From Paraphoma chrysanthemicola (Eukaryota; Ascomycota; Dothideomycetes; Pleosporales; Phaeosphaeriaceae): a stretch of DNA of 64,000 nucleotides. Position numbers and translations under genes: made by a program. Position 1 is the stretch's first letter. The number at the start of each line of letters is the position of its first letter. The stretch spans positions 310,001 to 374,000 of the forward strand of contig JAGMWG010000011.1 in assembly GCA_020744225.1 (NCBI GenBank), given 5' to 3'. Below the pieces are notes generated by a model, which saw nothing but the letters and a program-made list of their open reading frames with translations, was not told the DNA's origin and ran no database searches. Shown piece by piece: positions 31,421 to 41,448 of the stretch.

Positions 31421-31711
31421 AAGCGCAACTCAGTGTGAAGTACGTAGAGTAGCAGAGGAAGTTAGTGAGTTATTAGTGGTGTGTTGTGTTGATGCACGTG
31501 AGCGACTGTTTGATGCAAACGGATTCACTTTCACCATGGCGACGGCCAACAATTTTTCACCTACCTCTGCGAGATTGCTATAACATGATATCGAGAGCAT
31601 TTGTCTCCCGTCACTTCATACACAAACTACTCACACGATTGCAGCAGTACTCAGCCTCAACTTCAACCCAGATCTAATTACGACCTCAAGGAACTCTGAC
31701 CTACCCTCGAC
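31421..31711. promoter_or_regulatory. Divergent promoter of copies C and D
   Basis: A 291-bp interval shared head to head by copies C (-) and D (+). No MYND-coding frame is found here. No clear TATA box. Confidence 0.45.
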
Positions 31712-32927
31712 ATGCCCACCACTACCAATCTCCCCACTTCATCCAGATGTGCTGCATGCACCAACCCCGCCTCTCTTACCTGCAGCCGCTGCCGCGCCGC
31801 AACGTACTGCTCCCCCGTGTGCCAAAAGTCCGACTGGCGCACGCACAAGCAGTCATGTAACACCACCAACCTCTCTCAAACCATCGAGCGCGCCGGGAAG
31901 CTCCTCCAGCAACTTATTCTGACGTGGTGTGAGCACGCACAAACCATGAACGTGACTTCACTCCAAGATACAGGACCTCGTCTTCTCATCCACCATGGCC
32001 AATGCCGACCCGGCGGATTCTACCGCTTTCCGACAGAACTATGCAGTGGTGAGGCGGAGAAGGACATGGTTCTGACGACATCTATGTGTTCGGAGGCTTT
32101 GGCTTATTTTGGAGACATCTTGGGCGACATGCTCAAAGGTACGTGATAAATGTGCTTTCCTGCAACCAAAAAGATGCATCTCATTCAGTTGGGCAGACGT
32201 GTATCATTTCCAGAATGGCAGAAGACACTTATGAATGCTCGAGAGAAGACCTAACTCGGTGCTACGCCATATGAAATGCTAACAGCCGAAAGGCCTACCC
32301 GTTACGATCTCCGAACTCACCATTCTCCTCCATCCGGTCCCGAAGTACGGACAACTTATTGCGGGCCCGTACTCAGGCATCAAATCACAATTGCCGCACA
32401 ACGTGTTTCGCATCACATGTCCACGCCCCTCGTCCAACGTTCCTGGCGAAATGGTGACCGAATCCTGGATCATTGATGCTACGGGCGCGCAGTTCAACAT
32501 ACTCACGACGTGTCTCGAGGAGGAGAAGTACATGTCTCGCTACGTCCAAAAACTGACCAGCGTCAACCCTGCTGGTATTGCAAAGACCATGTACAACGAG
32601 CTAAGTGCAAGTGCTGGTCTCCCGGGCTTGCACCATCTCCAACGCCAACTCAGCGCGAAGTCCAGTCAAACTGGCATCGCGCGCTGGAAATCCACGTCCT
32701 CGCTCACCCTCCCTTCGCTGTTGAGGCTCCCTGAGAAAGAATACTGCGCCGCGACGGAGAAGTTGCTGGACATGGTGAGGAAAGAACTCAAGATGTTCAC
32801 GCTGCTTTGGGACAAGAAGAAAGAAGTTGATGTCTTGTTGAAGCTGCCGACGGAGGTACATATCAGGCATCATGAGGAGGGGATGAGGGTGTTCGACAAG
32901 TATGGGCGGATGGGCATGGTGGAGTGA
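31712..32927 (+). CDS. MYND-finger protein, family copy D, 353 aa
   Basis: Exons 31712-32138 and 32293-32927. The intron of 154 bp is the longest of the family but at the same place and phase (AAAG|GTACGT ... GCCGAAAG|GC), with a GCTAAC branch site just before the acceptor. MYND ligands are Cys 13, 16, 24, 27, 33, 37, His45 and Cys49. The second module shows LPVTISELTILLHPVP, SWIIDATGAQFN and a basic helical tail. It is the most divergent of the cluster: the FREDTW-like block is replaced by TWCEHAQTMNV. Function unknown; MYND domains are usually protein-interaction modules. Confidence 0.75.
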
Positions 32928-33545
32928 AGAGTGGAGAAGGTACTGACGAGGCATGGAATGAACGCAAGTGGAATTGCGGTAAGGGAAATAGATGGTACTG
33001 AGAATGAACTTTGTGATAAGGCATAGGTTCCCAGCTTACATTATTTCAAATTTGCGGGCATTGGAAGTTTTCTGGCTGTTCAAGGTATGGGAAAAAAGAA
33101 AGAATAAATGCTATGCTTATGCATGCGAGAAGTAATGATGTGCACAGAGTGAGCAAGAACTTTAGATACGTCTCCCTCGAACCGTAAATGGCCACGTATG
33201 AGTCCTAGACTTTGAATCTCAACCACGCCGCATGTCAAGGATAGATTGCGTACGCAAAAGAAGCATTAGACAATAAGCTGAAAGACAGTAGGGAAGACTA
33301 AGAGTTCACTGGCAGTTATTGAGCCTAGATTGAGTATCGCCGAGTTGTTGTTCATGCTCTTACCACAATCTTGAGCAACTTGCTTGTCCACAATTCATTT
33401 CGCTGCGAAAGAGTGTGTATCATGAAGTTCGTTGAATGTTATTGGCTGTCTATTGCGCCCAAGAGAAATATTTACAATCGAAAGATCCATCCTTCATCTC
33501 CATCCCAATCACGTCCCAAGATATCCAGCTCTTAGCACCTCTCGC
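32928..33545. other. Gene-free stretch between convergent genes
   Basis: 3' flanks of copy D and of the transporter. AT-rich, with no frame or repeat of note. Confidence 0.5.
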
Positions 33546-35338
33546 TTAATGGCCAAAGGCCTGCGAGTTGCCCGCATTCACCTTCGCGAACGCCTTGTTC
33601 TCCTTCTGCCAGCCGCGCGCATATCGCACACCAAAGCCGTGGTGGAAGACCTCGCGAATATTCTCGAGCGGCATGCCTTTGACCTCAGGGAAGCAGAAGA
33701 CGACGAACAGCCAGCCGACGAAGCAGATGGCGGCGTAGAAGCCGAAAGCGCCGCTGGGTGTGATGCCCTTCATCATTGAGAGGAAGGTGGAGGCGATGAT
33801 GATGTTGGTGGACCAGCAGGTCACCGTGTTGAGCATGGTGCCGATGGCGCGAACCTCCATGGGAATCTAGTTGATATGTTAGTAATTGCGCCAATTTTAT
33901 GAAGGGTTGGCATAACTCACCAGTTCAGTGCCGATCCAGGCAACAGTAGCCACACCGGAGCTGTAGAAGCCGACGAAGCAGATGATGATGACAATCAGGA
34001 GGTAACCGGGCCAGCCGATTTCATCGCTCTGGACTTCGAGAGTATGAAGATCGATCGGGATGAAGTGGAAGGAGACGGCTGCGATGATCAAGCAGATAGA
34101 CATGCCGAATATCGTGACAAGCAAGATGCGACGGCGACCGAACTTATCGACGATGACCAGGTTGACAATGCTGAAGATGAAGTTCGTGGCTGAGACAGTG
34201 ATAGCGACTGCGGTCGCGTTGGTGAAGCCTACGATCTTGAACAGCGTGGCTGAATAATACATAAGCGTGTTGAAGCCAGAAAGTTGTGATATAGCCATGA
34301 TAGTGCAAGCGGTGAAGACAGCGCGGAAGGTCGCTGGCGTGGTGAAGATACGCTTGAGAGTCTGCCAAAGGCTATCTGCGACCATGGTCTGAGTGGCCTC
34401 TCGGATGCTCATCTCGATGGACTGGATCTTCGCGCGTCGCTGTTCCTCGGTCGATGTCGGGTAGATGCGAAGGAGTACGGTCGACGCCTGATCCACATCG
34501 CCGTGTGCGACAAGCTGGCGAGGCGATTCAGGACACAGTGTCAACAGACCAGCGAGTATGATGGCGGGTGCAGCACCAATGCCGACAGTCGCCCTCCAGG
34601 CCTGAGAACCTTCACCTCCAACTTGAGCAAAACCAGCCCCGATTGCGGATGCGAGGAACTGGCCAAAGGTGACGGACATGTTGTTGAATGCAATCATGCG
34701 ACCGCGGTACTTTGCCGGTGCAAGCTCAGAGATGTAGAGTGGCACGACCATGGCAGCGCTGCCAACACCCAGGCCAACAACGAAGCGACCGACTGCAAAT
34801 TGCGAGACATGGTATGCTGCCGTCTGGAGAACAGTTCCGATAACGAAGACGATGCAGGCGAGGAAGATAGGAAGTTTGCGTCCAAATCTATCTGCGAGTG
34901 TACCAGCAATGACTGCGCCAACCAAAGCGCCGCCGGACGTTAAAGAAGTTACAAGCTCTTGCTCGCTGCTGGAAAGCTTATGACCAAGAGAGGTGCCAAT
35001 GGTGACGAGAACGGAGCTAATATAGCCAGTATCGTAGCCTGGAGGAAGTCAGATGCGATCAGGATGGTAATTTGCAGCTATCACGGCCGAGGCAATCCTC
35101 AGAGCCAATCCAGTCGCTTTCAAGATCACGCACCGAAAAGTAGACCACCAAGTGATACAGTGATGGAAATCAACCAAGCTGCGCGTGATGCAGCGGTGGC
35201 TTCAATACCCGAGAGCTCAGCGAGGAGATCGGCATTTTGCTTGGCGGCTGTCACATCCTCGATCTTCTCTTGTGAGGTTGATGCCTCAAATTTGACGTCG
35301 CTGAATTCAGCTTTCTCGTTTTTGTTGTCGTAGGTCAT
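33546..35338 (-). CDS. MFS sugar transporter, myo-inositol (ITR) type, 547 aa
   Basis: Exons 35134-35338, 33921-35038 and 33546-33866 (introns 95 and 54 bp). The join at the first intron rebuilds GGLLFGYDTGYISS at the end of segment 1, the marker of myo-inositol and related proton symporters. ADRFGRK, GRFVVGLGVG, PLYISELAPAKYRGR, CPESPR and DKFGRRR follow in the standard order. The last exon gives PMEVRAIGT and FPEVKGMPLENI. The length is normal for fungal ITR-like carriers in the plasma membrane. A Gfo/Idh/MocA dehydrogenase of the kind that includes inositol 2-dehydrogenase lies 8 kb away, so inositol uptake is a reasonable but unproved reading. Other polyols or hexoses remain possible. Confidence 0.85.
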
Positions 35339-36631
35339 GGTGAAGCGGGGCGAAGGCGAAGCAATGCACGAAGCGGCGGAGAGTGGTCAGGAGGGTTCGA
35401 AATGATGCAAGCGCTTCAATGAGGCGATGATGTTCCTGCTGCTCAACTCTGTGAGACGCTGTGATGATGGTTTCCTGATGGAGGGATCGCCGTCCTACTT
35501 ATGCTTCCATTGAAGACTGTGGTCGGGCATACCCGCGGCCCAGCGTCGACACACTGACCACAGCCGTGGCCTTGGTAACATCAATTGACGCATTTCCACG
35601 TTGGGATGGCGGCTCGCGTGGTCTTTCTCCGCGTTTTGCCCCAGGCCGACCTTTCGTCATGGTGCGGGTCATGTTCCCACTATGCGGGAAACTCTGGGGT
35701 TGGCTAGCGAGCAAAACCTGGGGGCGGGGCTCTTCGAAGCGCGAACGCCGCAGTCCAGCTTCTGCAAGTTGACAGTGCCGGATGGAATGGCCGAAGCCTG
35801 AGACAAGATCGGCTGTTGGCATTACGCTGCGTTGCATTGGCTGGAGCGTCTGCGCTCGGTCTCGATGGATATTGGATGCGTTGTGATTGGGTAAAGTTGT
35901 GCCGCATCGAACACGGAGTCTAGTGCGAAGAACTAGGTGAGGAGAAACTTACTATGTTCATCATAGAAGTTTACCTCTTCACGCTCGCACTTTCCCTTTG
36001 CAGAAGCGACTGACTCGAGCTCCGGTCAGCTAGGCAACTTTACAACTCATGACTTCGCAATGTCATTGCCAGAGTTGGCATGTTCGCATCGAGGGAAATG
36101 TCGATTGCAATACCTCAAATACCGACAATGCGCCAGGCCGAGCCCTTCGGTCACACTGCACCTGAACGACTTTTGATGGGAAACTCTTGGAGCACACGCA
36201 CACGCTCACGCTAGGTTCCAGCTTGTGGTCTAAAAAGCATTGAGGATCTTCTACCTGTAGTACAAAATAGATGACTGAAGGACTGACTGCGCCTACCTCT
36301 GTTCGCCATGCACTCAATCTACGTTGCAACTGCAAGGAATAATTGTTAAGAACAGCTGTTAGGAACAATATGTACCTGGGGACGTGGCAAGGTCCCGCAA
36401 ACTTGGATCGTGATGGTATATCCACGAGCATGAGAGTATAAAATGTGGCTTCAGATACATCACGTTCTGTGCAAAGGTGAGCGAAAGCAATTTCAACGAG
36501 GGTTGAAACAGGATGTGATGCGTGGGTCTCACTATCGTCAATGTTGAATTGTACACACACGTCCATAGAAATTGCACAGTCTTTAGCAAATCATGGTCTT
36601 GTTTCGCAGTCTATATATACAACGAGCATGT
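35339..36631. other. Gene-free stretch, promoter of the ITR-type transporter
   Basis: Upstream of the transporter (-) and downstream of the P450 reductase (-). It contains GC-rich blocks near 35580-35720, including GCGGGG-type sequences that resemble CreA sites. A 167-codon minus-strand frame at 36063-36566 has no recognisable motif and is not called. Confidence 0.45.
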
Positions 36632-38767
36632 CTAACCCCAAACATCTGCTTTCCACTTCCCTCTCTTCTTCAAAGCATCAGCCCACTGCTTAACCTCCCC
36701 ATCACTCATACCCTTCGCCTTGCTCACTGCATCCTCAAGCTTTCCATCTACCTCTCGTGCCATACTCGCCTTGCCGCAGATATACATATTCGCACCTGCG
36801 TCCAGCATCTCTAAAACCTGCGCTGCGTTCTCAGCAACACGATCCTGAACATACATTTTCGCGCCTCCGTTGCGAGAAAATGCCGTAACTACTTCGAGCT
36901 TGTCGCCGAGCTGCGACTTTATCTTCTCGATCTCGTCTTTATAGATATAGTCGTTCTGATTGCGGCATCCGAAGAAGAGCAAAATCTTGCCGATGGGTTT
37001 GCCAATGGCGTGAAGCTTTGCGCGTTCTTGGAGGAAGGCACGGAAGGGAGCAAATCCAGTGCCTGCTGAGATGAGAACGATAGGCGTGGAGGATGTAATC
37101 GGGAGTTTGAATTTTGACTTGCGGACATGGACTAGTACGGTCGCGCCTTGCGCACCCTCGGCAGCTTCGACATGTCTGTATGTTGGTGTAGGTATGGCTG
37201 AGGAAGATGTGAGTTGCGATGCGGAGAGGAGGTAGTTTGAAGTCAGGCCACAGATGGTGGGCGCTGCATCGCCAGGTAGGACTTTGTTCACAACAAGTGC
37301 TGTGATGGCAATCCGGCGAGGCGAAATGACGGAACTTGATGAGATGGAGTAGTAACGAGGTTGCAACGGCAGGAGATTCTCGACTACGAATGATAGAGGA
37401 AGGTCTTTCCACTGGGCAGTGGGGCTTGCAAGTCGTAGGAGGCGAGCCAAGGTTATGTGCGTCTTTGAGGTCAACTCTTCGTATTGATCTCGATTCTGAC
37501 CTAGTTCGAGCAAAGTCGCTTTGGCTTCAGGCGTTGGAGCGAACTGTGCGATGTCCAAGGCTGTCTTTCGAGACACCGTACCGCAGATTTCGAGATGATG
37601 GCGGAAAGCTGTGTCCAGTGTTGTTGGTGATGGAACCTTCGCCTTCGCCGTGTCATTGTTCGACGTGATCATGAGGGCATTCCCTCGGCAATTTTGCATG
37701 CCGAGAGTATCAATGAGCAGGTTGACTTCCTCTTCCGGATTGCTAGGCCAAATGCCGATGTGATCACCAGTCTTGTAGACGAGATCAGAACTACCCAGGT
37801 CCAGCTCCATGTGAACGCAATTGCGATCACCGGCGACGAACAGCTCACGGACACTTTTTATAGCCAGTGGCACGATACTGGAGTTGCTTGTGGACTGCTG
37901 ATGTACCGAAGATGTCGTGATAGCCGTAGTCTCGAGCACTTTGTCATCGAAGTTGACAGTGATTGAAGGCTGGTACGCGATGCTCTTCTGCTCATAACCC
38001 ATGCTTCGAAACATCGAGAACACATCGTCTGTCCACGACTGGTAGTCTTCCACGGTCGCGCCGTTTGCATCATCGGCTTTCTGGCGTGGCATAATAGCTG
38101 TAGCGCCTGCGCCATCAAGAGCATCCGCTACGACGTCTAGAACCCGATTATAGTACTTGTAATTGCTGTTGCCGAGGCCAAAGGCGACATATCTGAGATT
38201 ATCCAGTTTGATGCCGTCGTCGTTGACACGTCTGATCCAATCCCAAAGCCCCGCCGTATTGTCGCTTGGGTCACCTTCTCCATAGGTGCTGAGTAGGAAG
38301 ATGGCGAAATGTGTTTTCTGGATGCTGGCAATGCTATCTGCATCGAAGTCGGAAAGGTCGGCCACAAGAGCTTGGATTCCAAAACGTGCTAGGCATTCCC
38401 GGCCGAGTGTTTCCGCGAAGCGCTCAGCTGTGCCAGATTGAGAACCCCAGAAAATCACACACTGATATCCGCCCTCTCGTAGGCGTTCGGAGATATCACG
38501 AGTTGACTTAGAGGTGCTGTCTGAGTCACCTGCCGCAACCTGAGGCCTTTCGAAGAAAACGTGATAATGTGAATCACGTTTGTCCCAGACGCGGCCGCGC
38601 GTGATATAGCCGAGTGATGTGAGAAGGAAGAGAAGGATAGCAACCCCATCTGCGGTTGATGAAGGCTTCAAATTCTGGAGGATTGGTGATGTCTGTATGC
38701 CGTGGAGCAGAGGGTTGATGGTGGATTGAAGCTCGGAAAGGTCATAGGATATGTTGAGAGCCTCCAT
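36632..38767 (-). CDS. NADPH-cytochrome P450 reductase-like diflavin reductase, 711 aa
   Basis: One exon. A membrane anchor (about 38-58, AVILLFLLTSLGY-like) precedes a flavodoxin domain with GSQSGTAE (108-115), STYGEGDPSDN and FGLGNSNY. The FAD domain carries RYYSISSSS and an ICGLTSNYLL block; the NADPH domain carries ISAGTGFAPFRAF, FGCRN and MYICGKASMAREV; the chain ends DVWG with the stacking Trp near the C-terminus. It moves electrons from NADPH through FAD and FMN to a P450. The flavodoxin part differs clearly from the housekeeping fungal reductase as I know it, so it is probably an extra copy. It is divergent from the P450 gene 545 bp away, which suggests a dedicated redox partner with shared control. 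Confidence 0.85.
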   Translation of the reverse strand: MEALNISYDLSELQSTINPLLHGIQTSPILQNLKPSSTADGVAILLFLLTSLGYITRGRVWDKRDSHYHVFFERPQVAAGDSDSTSKSTRDISERLREGGYQCVIFWGSQSGTAERFAETLGRECLARFGIQALVADLSDFDADSIASIQKTHFAIFLLSTYGEGDPSDNTAGLWDWIRRVNDDGIKLDNLRYVAFGLGNSNYKYYNRVLDVVADALDGAGATAIMPRQKADDANGATVEDYQSWTDDVFSMFRSMGYEQKSIAYQPSITVNFDDKVLETTAITTSSVHQQSTSNSSIVPLAIKSVRELFVAGDRNCVHMELDLGSSDLVYKTGDHIGIWPSNPEEEVNLLIDTLGMQNCRGNALMITSNNDTAKAKVPSPTTLDTAFRHHLEICGTVSRKTALDIAQFAPTPEAKATLLELGQNRDQYEELTSKTHITLARLLRLASPTAQWKDLPLSFVVENLLPLQPRYYSISSSSVISPRRIAITALVVNKVLPGDAAPTICGLTSNYLLSASQLTSSSAIPTPTYRHVEAAEGAQGATVLVHVRKSKFKLPITSSTPIVLISAGTGFAPFRAFLQERAKLHAIGKPIGKILLFFGCRNQNDYIYKDEIEKIKSQLGDKLEVVTAFSRNGGAKMYVQDRVAENAAQVLEMLDAGANMYICGKASMAREVDGKLEDAVSKAKGMSDGEVKQWADALKKRGKWKADVWG

Positions 38768-39311
38768 ATTTGACAGTAAAGAACGATTGAAGTGTCAAGA
38801 ATGGGACATCCGATATCCGTGTATTATAGGAACATGATATTCAAGTCAAGGTCCTCCGTAATGTTCGACGGTGGTTCGGGGATGACTGCCAGGCTCGAGC
38901 TCAGCCACACCCTAGAAGATGGCGAGCGAACAAAATCGCAAAATCTGCGATGGATTCTGCAATTATCGTCCGTTGCGGATGGACCCGCTGTTCTCGAAGC
39001 GTGTGCATGATCTGCTGGTGCTAGCTTTCTTTTCCTGCCCCACGTTCACCCCGCATTTTGTCGTTTATCCCCTTTCAGCCACGCACATATGGTAACTTGC
39101 TCCGGCTTTGTAGACATTCTCCGGAGACTGCCTCTTGCGTTTGTAGTGGAGGCCGTCGGATGCCATGAAATAATACAACCTAGACGTGGGGAAACTCCAC
39201 GGTCATCAGCAACAACACTTAAGTGACGTTGAAAGCGCTTTCAATTGCTCACAATCACAGCGATTGCTAGACACGCAACAAGTTGTCCTCCTTCCATCCT
39301 CTTCGCCGAAA
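38768..39311. promoter_or_regulatory. Shared divergent promoter of reductase and P450
   Basis: A 544-bp interval. It contains a perfect 10-bp palindrome TCTCCGGAGA at 39118-39127 and a 17-bp inverted repeat CGTGG-N7-CCACG at 39185-39201, the latter about 110 bp upstream of the P450 ATG. These are candidate regulator sites. Confidence 0.5.
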
Positions 39312-40958
39312 ATGTCAATGACAATCCTTTCTGCGCCCTACGCTGCGGCGCTGGGCGCATTTGTCTTCTTGTATTTCATTGTGTACCCGCTCGTCGTATA
39401 CTTCCGTGATGTTAATGGTAAGCTTCACCGAGTCAGAACGCAGGCTTGACTCACCGCTAACTGGCTAGGCCTTCGAAGATATCCCAACTTGCACCCCTTT
39501 TCAGGCGTGTCGTCGATACCATTTATGATTCTTGCCCATGGCGGGGCACGCTCCACCTATATGGCAAAACTCCACCAAAAGCATCCAGTAATCCGGGTCG
39601 GGCCAAACTCTCTCTCGTACGGCGATGTGCGAGCAATCAAGGATGTATATGGTCACAATACACCTTGCACCAAAGATGGCTCCTACGTGATATCAGCGGG
39701 CTCCCACTACCACCTTGCTGATGTTGTCGACAAGCATGACCACGCCAGGAAGAGGAAGCTCTTGAGTTCAGCGTATGCCATCAAGAATCTTGAAGGCTGG
39801 GAGCATAAGGTGGCGGACAAAACAATGAAGTTGAACAGACATCTGGACCAATGCTGTACTGCACCTTTGGCGCCCGGCGAACTGCCCAAGCCCGAAGACG
39901 TAAACGTCGATTATCGGAAATGGACCAACTTCTTCACACTGGATGCTATTGCGGACATTGGGCTATCGGACAAGCTCGGTTTCTTAGACCGTGGGCACGA
40001 TAGGGTAACGGGACGTCGACTTGACGGCTCGACATACGAGTGCAATCTCCGCGATGGCCTATATCAAACTGCACGGAAACAGTCGCTTCTGCTGTGGCCT
40101 TACGAGTGGTACCCTATCATCAACAAGATTGCCAATATTATTCCATTCTATGGTCGCATGGGCAGACTCGCCAAAGAGTGGGATGGTATTCCGATCGAGC
40201 TGGCACACAAACGCTTGCAACGGTACCGGGCCGGAGAGAAGCTGGACGACTTTTTCCAGGCATTGATGGAAGACAAGAATGGGCATCCAAATAACCTTGA
40301 GTGGGGCGAGATCGTGGCAGAAATTAACATCATGATGAACGCCGGCTCAGCCACGACCGCTATTGCCATGGCGAACGTCTTGTACCAGCTCTTGAAGAAC
40401 CCGGAGCAGATGAAGAAGGTCGTCGAGGAAATTGACAACGCGCTCGATGACGACGAGGATGAAGCAGAAGATGGGGTTGTCGCATACGATAAAGTAAAGC
40501 ACCTGCCGTATCTTCGCGCATGCTTAGACGAGTCGCTCCGTCTTTTCCCTCCAACACCCCATGGTCTTCCACGCGTCACACCACCAGAAGGCACCAACAT
40601 CCTCGGCGACTACATTCCCGGAGGCGTTACAGTTGCCATGTCGGCAATGGTAGCACACCGGATCGAATCGACGTTCCCGCAAGCTGATAAGTACATTCCT
40701 GAGCGTTGGCTGGGCGAGGAAGGCAAATCGCTCCAGCCTTATTTCTTGGCCTTCTCGGCGGGTGCGCGAGGGTGCATTGGCCGTAACATCTCCTATCTAG
40801 AGCAGACGGTGGTGTTGGCGAGTGTACTGCGGAGGTACGAGTTCGCTTTAAGTAGCCCGGATTGGGAGCTGCAGCGACTGGAGACGATGAACTGGATCCT
40901 TGGAGAAATGCCGGTCAAGGTGTGGAGAAGGCAGAGGAAGAGCGCGATCAGCGGCTAG
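39312..40958 (+). CDS. Cytochrome P450 monooxygenase, 531 aa
   Basis: Exons 39312-39417 and 39469-40958 (51-bp intron, phase 1). An N-terminal anchor (AALGAFVFLYFIVYPLVVYF) leads to a proline/arginine-poor hinge. The I-helix motif is NAGSATTAI, the K-helix ExxR is ESLR, the PERF-like motif is PERW, and the heme loop is FSAGARGCIGRN with Cys471 as ligand. All are intact. The 'KRKLLSSAYAIKNL' and 'DIGLSDKLGFLDRG' segments are typical of the broad fungal group often labelled benzoate 4-monooxygenase or pisatin demethylase-like; I cannot fix the CYP family. The divergent reductase next door probably feeds it electrons. Upstream ATG codons (39186) lie in the leader. Confidence 0.9.
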
Positions 40959-41448
40959 CCGGAAGGGGTCTCAGTCTCCAGCATTTGCATGGCGTTTCAT
41001 AGAATAAGTACCCACGCGCTGAAACACAATTTTCAATCATCCAAGAAATTTTGATGGAGTCGCACGTTTTGTGATGAGATAAAAGAAAAAGCATAGCAGA
41101 CTCGGTCCACTTGCACCAGGATGCCGCCAAATGGGACACCTCGTCCGGAATACTAATGTCAACATTGGTACAGCGCGGACACGTCCAAGCACTTGTGGAG
41201 TTCTACTCACATCGCGCGTGCAGTGGCTCAAAGGTCCTCTTTAGTGTGTTCTACATTTTGCACAGAAGTTCTAGACGCACGCGTGCCTCATCGGACATGC
41301 TAAGGAGCCCTGAGTCGCTAGCTTAGCGTGCAGGGTCCTCTCCTCCCCACAGAATCTTTGCTCTGAACACCACCACGCTTAACGGCCGTTACCTTTGATG
41401 TCTGAATATGTGAATATAACTCGCCTTTCTTGGCAAGGTAGTTGAAGT
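40959..41448. other. Intergenic, promoter of Zn2Cys6 regulator 1
   Basis: Holds the P450 3' end and the regulator promoter. A perfect 12-bp palindrome containing CGGCCG lies at 41380-41391. Confidence 0.5.
41380..41391. promoter_or_regulatory. Perfect 12-bp palindrome upstream of regulator 1
   Basis: TAACGGCCGTTA, 58-69 bp before the ATG at 41449. The abutting CGG and CCG half-sites are of the kind bound by Zn2Cys6 dimers, so autoregulation is possible. Confidence 0.4.

Noticed and set aside
36063..36566. 167-codon minus-strand frame between the reductase and the ITR-type transporter
   Set aside because: No motif, unusual composition with many cysteines and prolines, no splice partner; it lies in a promoter/3' region and looks like a chance frame.
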